Below, piece after piece: positions 6,116 to 12,817 of a stretch of 20,338 nt of DNA. Source of the stretch: CAZDDY01 sp964504455 (GTDB taxonomy: Bacteria; Patescibacteriota; Minisyncoccia; Phycocordibacterales; UBA9973); the NCBI GenBank assembly GCA_964504455.1, contig CAZDDY010000007.1:1-20338 (forward strand), given 5' to 3'. The notes under the pieces are model-generated. The model was not told where the DNA came from, searched no databases, and saw only the letters and a list, made by a program, of their open reading frames with translations. Within the stretch, counting starts at the first letter, position 1; the number at the start of each line of letters is the position of its first letter. A program made the position numbers and the translations under genes.

Positions 6116-8323
6116 ATGAAGCTTTTAATTGTTGAATCACCATCCAAAGCAAAAACGATTGAAAAATATCTCGATGGGGCTTATACCGTACGAGCGTCTG
6201 TTGGACATGTGCGTGATTTACCAACATCAAATAAAAAAGCTATAGATATCGAGGGTGGATTTATACCGCATTATGAAATTTCAAAAGGTAAAGACAAGGT
6301 TGTCTCTGAACTGCGAACTCTCGCAAGAAAAGCTCACGAAATTGTTCTTGCAACCGATCCGGATAGAGAAGGAGAAGCAATATCTTGGCACATCGAAAGT
6401 CTGCTTGAAGGAGACAAAAAAATTACAGCGCCAATTGCACGTGTGACCTTTAACGAAATAACCAAAGAAGCTGTCACAAGCGCCCTAGAAAATCCCAGAC
6501 CAATTGATAAAAATTTAGTGAAAGCACAAGAAGCACGACGTGTTCTTGATCGTCTTGTTGGATATGATCTCTCGGGTCTCATTTGGAAGAAAGTGCGATA
6601 TGGCTTGTCTGCAGGACGTGTACAATCTCCTGCTCTTCGTATTCTTATGGAGCGAGAGCGAGAAATTAGAGCATTTGTACCTGAAGGATTTTGGATACTT
6701 GAAGGAGATTTTAATACTTCACAAAAGAAAAAAATCACTTTAACTGCAAGTGAAGAACCACGAGATGAAAAAAGAGTTAAGGCTATTACAACGCAAGCAG
6801 AAAAAGGAGAATGGGTTATCTCAGACATTAAAGCAACTGAACAAAAAAGATCACCAAAGGCACCTTTTACGACCTCAACGCTTCAACAAGCTGCAAGCAC
6901 CCAACTTGGATTCTCCCCTTCTCGTACTATGCAAGTCGCACAAAGGCTATATGAAGCAGGACATATAACCTATATGAGAACAGACTCAACAACAATCTCA
7001 AATCAAGCGCTTGCAGAAATTGCCAATGTTGTTGAGAAGGAATATGGAAAAGATAAACTTTTGGTTCGAACATATAAAACAAAAAGTAAAAATGCTCAAG
7101 AAGCCCATGAAGCTATTCGCCCAACACATGCAACAAAAAAGAACCTCGGAAGTACTGAGGAACAAAAAAAACTCTACGGACTTATTTGGAGACGAACGGT
7201 GAGCTCTCAGATGGTTGATGCGAAGGTACTTCGAACAAAAATATCCGCAATCGTCGAGCATGAAAAAGACTTCCCTGAATTTTCTGCGAATGGATCACAG
7301 ATCCTTTCTTTGGGTTGGCTTGAAGTAGATACAGGTGCTCGAGGTGAAGATGTAGAACTTCCAAAAGTTGCGGTCGGAGAAAAGTTACAACTTGTAGAGT
7401 TTAGAAGTATTGCAAAGGAGACGCAACCACCAAACAGATTCTCTGAAGCAGGACTTGTAAAAGAATTAGAAGCTCGAGGAATCGGACGACCTTCGACATA
7501 TGCTTCAATAATTAGAACACTTGAAGAAAGAGGCTATGTCACCAAAGAAGGGCGCACGCTTATCCCCACTGATACAGGAGATGTCGTTTCAACTTTCTTA
7601 GAAAATAATTTTGGACAATATATTAGTGATTCTTTTACCGCAGAAATTGAAGATGAACTGGATGAAATTGCAAACGGTGAACGCGAATATGAGAAAACGC
7701 TGAAAGATTTTTATCTTCCTTTTACAAAAGAAGTAAAAGCAAAGGAACACATTGATAAACTCACAACACTTGAGCTTGCTGATGAGAAATTTAAATGTCC
7801 AAAATGCGGAAAAAGCATGGTAGTAAAACTTGGACGTGGTGGAAAATTTATTTCTTGCTCAACATATCCAGAGTGTGATGGAGCACTCACTATAGATGGA
7901 CTTGATATAAAAAAAGATGAACCTATCGGCTTTGACCCGGAAACAAAGCTTCCAATTTACGTTCTTATTGGAAGATTTGGCCCATACGTACAGTTGGGCG
8001 AAAAACCAAAGACAAAAAAGAAGTCAGAAATAAAACCAAAGATGGCAAGTATCCCGAAAGCTGTCGATCCAACAACAGTCACAGTAGACATGGCTCTCAC
8101 CTACTTATCTCTCCCGAGAGTACTTGGCAAGCATCCAGAGACTAATAAAGATGTTATGGCAAATAATGGTCGTTTTGGTCCATATGTAGCCCACGATGGA
8201 AATTTCCGCTCAATCAAACCACCACTTGATGTCTACACTATTTCTTTGGAAGAAGCATTGACACTACTTGCTCAAGAAAAAAAGTCACGAGGGTTCGCTA
8301 GAAAAAAGAAAACCAAGAACTAG
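6116..8323 (+). CDS. topA: DNA topoisomerase I
   Basis: A 735-residue type IA topoisomerase that relaxes negative supercoils through a 5'-phosphotyrosyl intermediate. The Toprim domain starts LLIVESPSKAKTIEKYL (3-19) and has the metal-binding DPDREGEAI (81-89). RVQSPALR (168-175) and the active-site region ITYMRTDST (284-292) follow, with Tyr286 the predicted nucleophile; then GIGRPSTYA. The C-terminal part has one four-cysteine zinc ribbon (CPKCGKS...CSTYPEC, from about residue 561) and two GRFGPYV repeats of the topoisomerase C-terminal type, against three zinc ribbons in E. coli. The lysine-rich tail overlaps the left arm of a terminator whose loop carries the TAG stop. No Shine-Dalgarno precedes the ATG. 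Confidence 0.97.
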   Translation: MKLLIVESPSKAKTIEKYLDGAYTVRASVGHVRDLPTSNKKAIDIEGGFIPHYEISKGKDKVVSELRTLARKAHEIVLATDPDREGEAISWHIESLLEGDKKITAPIARVTFNEITKEAVTSALENPRPIDKNLVKAQEARRVLDRLVGYDLSGLIWKKVRYGLSAGRVQSPALRILMEREREIRAFVPEGFWILEGDFNTSQKKKITLTASEEPRDEKRVKAITTQAEKGEWVISDIKATEQKRSPKAPFTTSTLQQAASTQLGFSPSRTMQVAQRLYEAGHITYMRTDSTTISNQALAEIANVVEKEYGKDKLLVRTYKTKSKNAQEAHEAIRPTHATKKNLGSTEEQKKLYGLIWRRTVSSQMVDAKVLRTKISAIVEHEKDFPEFSANGSQILSLGWLEVDTGARGEDVELPKVAVGEKLQLVEFRSIAKETQPPNRFSEAGLVKELEARGIGRPSTYASIIRTLEERGYVTKEGRTLIPTDTGDVVSTFLENNFGQYISDSFTAEIEDELDEIANGEREYEKTLKDFYLPFTKEVKAKEHIDKLTTLELADEKFKCPKCGKSMVVKLGRGGKFISCSTYPECDGALTIDGLDIKKDEPIGFDPETKLPIYVLIGRFGPYVQLGEKPKTKKKSEIKPKMASIPKAVDPTTVTVDMALTYLSLPRVLGKHPETNKDVMANNGRFGPYVAHDGNFRSIKPPLDVYTISLEEALTLLAQEKKSRGFARKKKTKN

Positions 8324-8338
8324 CGTTCTTGGTTTTTA
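8309..8338. terminator. Bidirectional terminator with the topA stop codon in its loop
   Basis: A perfect 12-bp stem (AAAACCAAGAAC, 8309-8320, with GTTCTTGGTTTT, 8325-8336) encloses the 4-nt loop TAGC, which carries the topA stop TAG (8321-8323). T-tracts follow on both strands, so it can also stop leftward transcription of the 8355-8891 gene. Confidence 0.85.
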
Positions 8339-8354
8339 AAATATACTTTTTTTG

Positions 8355-8891
8355 TTATTGAATTTTTATGCTCCAGTTTTCTTTCGCTCCAATCAGTGTA
8401 AAGATTTTTCTTGAAAGACCACTGGTGTTTTGCACATAACCGTTTAAAAGCTCCCCATACACATGGACTTTAAGAAAATTCGGTTCTACAAAATAATGAG
8501 TGCTCCCTAAGCCGGGAATTCGCACTCTCATTCTGAGTGAAAAACCATTCGGGAAATGCCTATCGCGGGGACCAATTGGAGCGGGGTGAATAAAAAGATT
8601 ATCACTATTTTTATCTCCTGGTCCGAGCATCATCCACCTTCCATACTTGTCTTTTGCTGCACTAAATAGCATTGGTTTACCATCTGCAAAAACGTCAAAA
8701 GCAAAAGCTTCGTTTTTATATTGCGCAAATGCGTGTGGCTTCACCAGGTATATTTTTGTATCGAGCCTTATGGTATGTAAAAGCTCAAAAAATACACATG
8801 GATAGACATCCTCTTCGTTTTTTTCATAGTCGAATCGTAAAGGAAAATATTCTCTTTTAAAAAGTTCTCTTGCGAAATTGCTTGAGCTCAT
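8355..8891 (-). CDS. Protein of unknown function, 178 residues
   Basis: I do not recognise this family. The frame is long, uninterrupted, has biased codon use like its neighbours and fits exactly between a terminator and the rel promoter, so it is very probably real. The product has no signal peptide or transmembrane helix, one cysteine (in YPCVFFEL, about residue 31), and many aromatic and beta-prone stretches (IRLDTKIYLVKPHAF, FSLRMRVRIPG, KVHVYGELLNGYV). Short motifs that might guide a profile search are GRWMMLGPGDKNSDN (about 84-98) and HPAPIGPRDRHFPNGF (about 102-117). The start is ATG 8891, with an A-rich upstream stretch, no Shine-Dalgarno and only weak -10 candidates. It is a single-gene leftward unit between topA and rel; the context gives no hint of function. 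Confidence 0.8.
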   Translation of the reverse strand: MSSSNFARELFKREYFPLRFDYEKNEEDVYPCVFFELLHTIRLDTKIYLVKPHAFAQYKNEAFAFDVFADGKPMLFSAAKDKYGRWMMLGPGDKNSDNLFIHPAPIGPRDRHFPNGFSLRMRVRIPGLGSTHYFVEPNFLKVHVYGELLNGYVQNTSGLSRKIFTLIGAKENWSIKIQ

Positions 8892-8927
8892 TTTTTTGAT
8901 TTTGGTTTACTCAATTAAAAAACTTTT

Positions 8928-8955
8928 TTGTTAATTTGTCAATTTGTGGTAAACT
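8928..8955 (+). promoter_or_regulatory. Promoter of rel/spoT
   Basis: TTGTTA (8928-8933), a 16-nt spacer and extended -10 TGG-TAAACT (8947-8955) end 6 nt before the ATG at 8962, so the predicted transcription start coincides with the start codon. Confidence 0.6.
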
Positions 8956-8961
8956 ACTTCC

Positions 8962-10428
8962 ATGACTTTGGTGAAAGACATAATAAAACTCATCAATAAC
9001 CCGAGCGTTTCAGATATAGCGCTTATTGAAAAAGCATACACATTTGCACAAAAGGCACATGATGGACAGCAAAGAAAAAGTGGTGAGCCTTATTTTATGC
9101 ATGTTGCAAAAACCGGATACTACCTTGCTGAATTAGGAATGAGCCCGACTGTCATTGCTGCAGGACTACTCCATGACACAGTTGAAGACACTTCCGTTAC
9201 AGCAAAGGACATTGAAAAAGAGTTTGGTAAGGAAATACTTGATCTTATCAAAGGTGTAACAAAACTTGGAACAGTAAAATACCGCGGAATGGAAAGAAAT
9301 ATAGAGAACCTAAGAAAATTCTTTGTTTCAATGGCTCAAGATCTTAGAGTGCTTATTATAAAACTCTGTGACCGACTTCATAATGTTGAAACACTTGAGC
9401 ATTTACCTCCCGAGAAAGCAAAACGCATCGCGCTTGAAACACTCGAGATTTATGCACCACTTGCTAATCGCCTTTCAATGGGTAAGTTGCGCGGACGACT
9501 TGAAGATGGGGCCTTCCCATTTGCTTATCCAAAAGAATACGAGGAAACAAAGAAACTACGTGCAGAAAAAAAGGATGCTGAGGAAAAATATGTCATCGAA
9601 TTTAAGCATCAATTAGGAGAAAAATTAAAAAAAGTAAATGTTGAAATTATTAGTATGGATTCTCGGGTAAAACACCTATACTCACTTTGGAAAAAACTTG
9701 AGAAGTACAACGGCGATATTTCAAAAGTATATGACATCATTGCTCTCCGAATAATTGTCAAAACAGTTGAAGATTGCTATCAAACATTAGGAATTATTCA
9801 TGGCAACTGGAAACCTCTTATTGGAAAGATCAAAGACTACATTGCCCTACCAAAAACAAATGGCTATCAATCTCTCCACACAACAGTCCTCACTGGCACA
9901 GGTGGAATTGTTGAAGTCCAAATTCGTACAGAAGCAATGCATATTGAAGCAGAATACGGTCTTGCTGCACACTTTGCATATAAGGAAAAAATAAAGCTAG
10001 AAAAACATGATATTAAAAAACAGTATGAGTGGATTGAACAACTCAAAACAACCCAAAAGAATATTGATGATAGTGCTGAATTTCTTAAATCACTCAAAAT
10101 GGACTTTTTCCAAAACAGAGTATTCGTATTCACCCCAAAGGGTGATGTGATAGACTTACCCGCACACTCCACCCCTATTGATTTCGCATATCATGTTCAT
10201 TCCCAAATTGGCAATCGTGCGCAAGGTGCAAAAATAAATGGGAAAATGGTTTCGCTTGATACTGAACTTCAGAATGGGGATATTTGTGAAATTGTTATAA
10301 ACAAAACTGCAAAACCAAACCCAAAATGGCTCGAACATGTAAAAACCAACATGGCCAAAAACAAAATTCAAAAACAACTTAAAGGGAGCAATTCCCTTCT
10401 TGATAAATTCTCAAACTTTTTAAAATAA
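8962..10428 (+). CDS. rel: Rel/SpoT-family (p)ppGpp synthetase/hydrolase, short form
   Basis: A 488-residue RSH protein controlling the alarmone (p)ppGpp of the stringent response. The N-terminal HD hydrolase domain looks intact: RKSGEPYFMHV (38-48), LLHDTVEDT (69-77) and LCDRLHNVETL (135-145). The synthetase domain follows with YDIIALRIIV (near 257), the substrate loop IKDYIALPKTNGYQSLHTT (near 293-311) and VEVQIRT. A TGS domain comes next (RVFVFTPKGDVIDLP, then GDICEIV). The protein then stops: the zinc-finger and ACT/RRM domains of full-length Rel (usually above 700 residues) are missing. Both activities are likely; ribosome sensing and feedback may differ. It is monocistronic, with a near-leaderless start and a palindromic terminator shared with parB. 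Confidence 0.94.
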   Translation: MTLVKDIIKLINNPSVSDIALIEKAYTFAQKAHDGQQRKSGEPYFMHVAKTGYYLAELGMSPTVIAAGLLHDTVEDTSVTAKDIEKEFGKEILDLIKGVTKLGTVKYRGMERNIENLRKFFVSMAQDLRVLIIKLCDRLHNVETLEHLPPEKAKRIALETLEIYAPLANRLSMGKLRGRLEDGAFPFAYPKEYEETKKLRAEKKDAEEKYVIEFKHQLGEKLKKVNVEIISMDSRVKHLYSLWKKLEKYNGDISKVYDIIALRIIVKTVEDCYQTLGIIHGNWKPLIGKIKDYIALPKTNGYQSLHTTVLTGTGGIVEVQIRTEAMHIEAEYGLAAHFAYKEKIKLEKHDIKKQYEWIEQLKTTQKNIDDSAEFLKSLKMDFFQNRVFVFTPKGDVIDLPAHSTPIDFAYHVHSQIGNRAQGAKINGKMVSLDTELQNGDICEIVINKTAKPNPKWLEHVKTNMAKNKIQKQLKGSNSLLDKFSNFLK

Positions 10429-10460
10429 AAACCCTGAAGCTTCAGGGTTTTTATTTTAAA
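10419..10460. terminator. 42-bp perfect palindrome, bidirectional terminator of rel and parB
   Basis: Every base from 10419 to 10439 pairs with 10460 back to 10440 (centre GAAGCTTC). The GC-rich core CCCTGAAGC is flanked by A- and T-tracts, the form of a terminator working in both directions. Both stop codons, rel TAA (10426-10428) and parB TAA (10458-10456), lie inside the stem. Confidence 0.9.
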
Positions 10461-11481
10461 GACTAAAATTTTTCATACTGTATAAATCTGTATCATTTTC
10501 AGATTTTTCTATTTCTTCTTTAGATCTATCGTCGAGAAGCTCTGTTTCTTCTTGGGTGTGAGAAGTAGTCTCTGTTGCCTCACTTTCTTCGTTTGTGTCT
10601 TGGCTTGTATTTTTCTGCAAAGTAGACTCGAACCGTTCTATCATCCTCATGCTTGATTTTGTGTCAGTTTTAATCAAATCAAGAATCATTCGTAAATCTT
10701 CATTTGAAAAGAAATCAATGACAATTTTTCCACCAACTTCTTTACGATCAATATGCACTCGAGTGCCGAGAGCTTCGCCAAGCCTACCCTCAAGTTCTGA
10801 AATCTCTGGATCAGGAATATATTCTTTTCTTCGCACTTTTTCTGTAGCAATTGTACGAGAAATCCTTTCTGCTTCGCGCACGGAGATCTTCTTGTATAAA
10901 ATCTCTTTAAACAAAACAATCTGCTCTTCAGGATGATTTGAGAGCATCATAAGTGGGCGTGTATGACCTTCGCTTATTTTCCCTTCTGACAAAGCATTTA
11001 GGATATCTTCAGGAAGTTGTAAAAGCCTGAGTGTGTTTGAGACATACTCTCGACTTTTTCCCATTTTTTTTGCAATGTCTGTATGAGAAAACTTAAACTC
11101 TTCGACGAGTTTAAAAAAGGCTCTTGCACGCTCAACAGGATTAAGATCCTCTCTTTGCAGGTTTTCAATAATAGCAAGTTCAAGTTTCGTACGGCTATCG
11201 TCTCCAACACGAATCACAACTGGTACTTGAGAAAGGCCAGCAAGCCTTGACGCCCTGAGTCTACGCTCTCCGGCTATCAGTTCATATTCAGTATAGAGTC
11301 CACCTTCTTGTGTTTCCTTTTCTACACGGGAGACAACGAGCGGTTGTAGCACTCCGTATTGCCTGATGGATTGTGCAAGATCATTTAAGGCGCCAGTATC
11401 AAACTCCCTTCGTGGCTGGAAGGGATTCGGTTTTATCTTATCTACGTCTATGAAAAAAATTGAGTGTTCATACGTTGCCAT
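10456..11481 (-). CDS. parB: Chromosome-partitioning protein ParB
   Basis: A 341-residue ParB/Spo0J-family CTPase that loads at parS sites and organises the origin region. Visible are the N-terminal IKPNPFQPRREFD, the CTP-binding GERRLRA box (71-77), ENLQREDLNPVERA, a helix-turn-helix (HTDIAKKMGKSREYVSNTLRLLQLP), and the central SEGHTRPLM segment. The last 50 or so residues are acidic and low-complexity (rich in E, T, S, D) before a short end YSMKNFSL; a normal ParB ends in a dimerisation domain, here apparently just before this tail. I start at ATG 11481 because TATACT lies 6 nt upstream; the longer frame from 11499 would span that box. parA is not in the window. It is divergent from tRNA-Leu. 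Confidence 0.93.
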   Translation of the reverse strand: MATYEHSIFFIDVDKIKPNPFQPRREFDTGALNDLAQSIRQYGVLQPLVVSRVEKETQEGGLYTEYELIAGERRLRASRLAGLSQVPVVIRVGDDSRTKLELAIIENLQREDLNPVERARAFFKLVEEFKFSHTDIAKKMGKSREYVSNTLRLLQLPEDILNALSEGKISEGHTRPLMMLSNHPEEQIVLFKEILYKKISVREAERISRTIATEKVRRKEYIPDPEISELEGRLGEALGTRVHIDRKEVGGKIVIDFFSNEDLRMILDLIKTDTKSSMRMIERFESTLQKNTSQDTNEESEATETTSHTQEETELLDDRSKEEIEKSENDTDLYSMKNFSL

Positions 11482-11487
11482 GCAAAA

Positions 11488-11493
11488 AGTATA
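11488..11493 (-). promoter_or_regulatory. -10 box of parB
   Basis: TATACT on the minus strand ends 6 nt before the parB ATG (11481), so the mRNA should be leaderless. No clear -35 is visible. Confidence 0.55.
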
Positions 11494-11518
11494 ACGCAAG
11501 ATGAATACTAAAAAAAGC

Positions 11519-11547
11519 TAGAAAAATGAGGATTTTTGGTGTATAGT
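11519..11547 (+). promoter_or_regulatory. Promoter of tRNA-Leu and miaA
   Basis: TAGAAA (11519-11524), a 17-nt spacer and TATAGT (11542-11547) precede the tRNA 5' end by 17 nt. It presumably drives tRNA-Leu and miaA together. Confidence 0.5.
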
Positions 11548-11564
11548 GTGTGAATAAAAATTAT

Positions 11565-11646
11565 GCCGGGGTGGCGGAATTGGTAGACGCGCACGACTCA
11601 AAATCGTGTCTCGCAAGGGGTGGGAGTTCGATTCTCCCTCCCGGCA
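11565..11646 (+). tRNA. tRNA-Leu (anticodon CAA)
   Basis: Acceptor GCCGGGG (11565-11571) pairs with TCCCGGC (11639-11645) with one G-U. The D-arm carries AATTGGTAGA, the anticodon stem CACGA/TCGTG encloses loop CTCAAAA (anticodon CAA, reading UUG), a 13-nt class II variable arm follows, then T-loop TTCGATT and discriminator A (11646). No CCA is encoded. Positions 36-38 are AAA, the MiaA recognition motif, and miaA starts 3 nt downstream. Confidence 0.95.
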
Positions 11647-11649
11647 CAA

Positions 11650-12489
11650 ATGAAACCAAAAGTAATTGTTGTTTGTGGTCCCACGGCAACGGGAAAAAGC
11701 GACTACGCTGTAAAACTTGCAAAGAAAATTGATGGTGAAATTATTTCTGCCGATTCAAGACAAGTATACAAAGATCTAAATATTGGGACTGGAAAAATTA
11801 CAAAAAGAGAAATGAGTGGTGTTGCGCATTATCTTTTAGATGTAGCTAGTCCGAAGCGCCAGTTTTCAGTTGCTCGATATAAAAAACTTGGAGAACATGC
11901 AATTAGAGATATCTTGAAACGTGGTAAAACTCCTATTATCTGCGGCGGCACAGGATTTTATATTGATACTCTTTTAGGACTTGAACTCCCTGAGGTAAAA
12001 CCAAACCTTGCTCTAAGAAAAGAGCTAAATGATGTATCCCTTCAAAAATTATTTGAAAAACTTAAAAAAATAGATCCGGATAGAGCAAAAACTATTGATA
12101 AAAAAAACAAGGTTCGCTTGATTCGAGCACTTGAAATAACACACTCGCTTGGAAAAGTTCCAAAAATAAAAAAACAGAAGCTTTACGGCGTAGAATGGAT
12201 CGGACTTAGTTTTCAAAGCGAAGCTTTGAAAAAACGTATTCATGATAGACTTCTTAAAAGAATTAAGCTCGGGATGATACGAGAAGCTCAAAAACTTCAC
12301 ACAGAAGGGTTGTCTTTCAGAAGAATGGAAGCACTTGGTCTTGAATATAAATACTTAGCCTACTACTTACAAAAGAAACTCACTAAACAACAAATGATTG
12401 CACAACTTGAAACTGCAATTTGGCACTATGCAAAACGCCAGATGACGTGGTTTAAAAGAAATAAAGAAATCAAATGGATAAAAAACTGA
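11650..12489 (+). CDS. miaA: tRNA dimethylallyltransferase
   Basis: A 279-residue enzyme that transfers a dimethylallyl group to N6 of A37 in tRNAs reading UNN codons. Diagnostic motifs are the P-loop GPTATGKS (10-17), SADSRQVYK (33-41), ICGGTGFYIDTLL, RLIRALEI, and the C-terminal RRMEALGLEYKYLAYYL and YAKRQMTWFKRN. I start at ATG 11650: upstream codons in this frame belong to tRNA-Leu(CAA). Only CAA lies between the tRNA discriminator and the ATG, so no ribosome-binding site is possible and RNase Z-type cleavage would leave an mRNA with a 3-nt leader. The upstream tRNA is itself a predicted MiaA substrate. The gene ends in TGA, 4 nt before the 3' end of the opposing tRNA-Trp gene, without a terminator of its own. 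Confidence 0.97.
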   Translation: MKPKVIVVCGPTATGKSDYAVKLAKKIDGEIISADSRQVYKDLNIGTGKITKREMSGVAHYLLDVASPKRQFSVARYKKLGEHAIRDILKRGKTPIICGGTGFYIDTLLGLELPEVKPNLALRKELNDVSLQKLFEKLKKIDPDRAKTIDKKNKVRLIRALEITHSLGKVPKIKKQKLYGVEWIGLSFQSEALKKRIHDRLLKRIKLGMIREAQKLHTEGLSFRRMEALGLEYKYLAYYLQKKLTKQQMIAQLETAIWHYAKRQMTWFKRNKEIKWIKN

Positions 12490-12493
12490 TTTG

Positions 12494-12564
12494 CGGGCGA
12501 TGAAGGAATCGAACCCTCGCCAGCGGTTTTGGAGACCGCTGTTCTACCACTAAACTAATCGCCC
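12494..12564 (-). tRNA. tRNA-Trp (anticodon CCA)
   Basis: On the minus strand, acceptor GGGCGAT pairs with ATCGCCC, the D-arm carries TAGTGGTAGA, the anticodon stem GCGGT/ACCGC encloses loop CTCCAAA (anticodon CCA), the T-loop is TTCGATT and the discriminator is G (12494). No CCA tail is encoded. Positions 36-38 are AAA, making it another MiaA substrate. It follows rpmG, as in many bacteria where rpmG and tRNA-Trp precede secE-nusG; secE is absent here. Confidence 0.95.
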
Positions 12565-12575
12565 TCTTCGAAAAC

Positions 12576-12595
12576 TAAAAACGACCCATGGGTCG
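12576..12595 (-). terminator. Possible terminator or attenuator between rpmG and tRNA-Trp
   Basis: The 14-nt palindrome CGACCCATGGGTCG (12582-12595) is followed on the minus strand by TTTTTA, like a short Rho-independent terminator for rpmG. A TGATATACT extended -10 (12609-12601) just upstream could instead start tRNA-Trp transcription inside the hairpin. The sequence does not decide between these. Confidence 0.5.
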
Positions 12596-12625
12596 CCTCT
12601 AGTATATCAAAAATAGTTAAAATTT

Positions 12626-12781
12626 CTATTTCTTTGCTTCCTTGAATAGGACGTGTTTCTTTAGTTTCGCAGAATACTTTTTAAGCTCAATCTTTTGTTG
12701 ATTGGTCTTTTTGTTCTTGCGTGTCCAGTACACCTCTTTTGTGTCCTTGTTCTGAAGTTTTATTAGCTTATCTTGCGCCAT
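12626..12781 (-). CDS. rpmG: 50S ribosomal protein L33, cysteine-free form
   Basis: This 51-residue frame matches L33 along its whole length: MAQDKLIKLQ, VYWTRKNKKT, IELKKYSAKLKKHVLFKEAK. L33 sits near the tRNA exit site of the large subunit. The two CxxC pairs of zinc-binding L33 are replaced (NKDTKE and YSAKLKK), so this is the zinc-independent (C-) type. The extended -10 TGC-TAGAGT ends 6 nt before the ATG, predicting a leaderless mRNA. It lies 36 nt downstream of alr and 61 nt upstream of tRNA-Trp on the same strand. Confidence 0.92.
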   Translation of the reverse strand: MAQDKLIKLQNKDTKEVYWTRKNKKTNQQKIELKKYSAKLKKHVLFKEAKK

Positions 12782-12787
12782 AGGGCT

Positions 12788-12796
12788 ACTCTAGCA
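12788..12796 (-). promoter_or_regulatory. Extended -10 of rpmG
   Basis: The minus-strand sequence is TGC-TAGAGT, with the -10 hexamer ending 6 nt upstream of the rpmG ATG. It lies in the 36-nt gap behind alr. Confidence 0.5.
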
Positions 12797-12817
12797 CACT
12801 CAAAAACCTTTTTCAAT

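Noticed and set aside
11482..11499. Longer parB start at 11499
   Set aside because: It would place the likely -10 box inside the coding sequence; ATG 11481 fits the family and the spacing seen for other genes.
11620..11649. miaA start at 11620
   Set aside because: These codons are the 3' end of tRNA-Leu; MiaA homology starts at MKPKVIVVCGPTATGKS.
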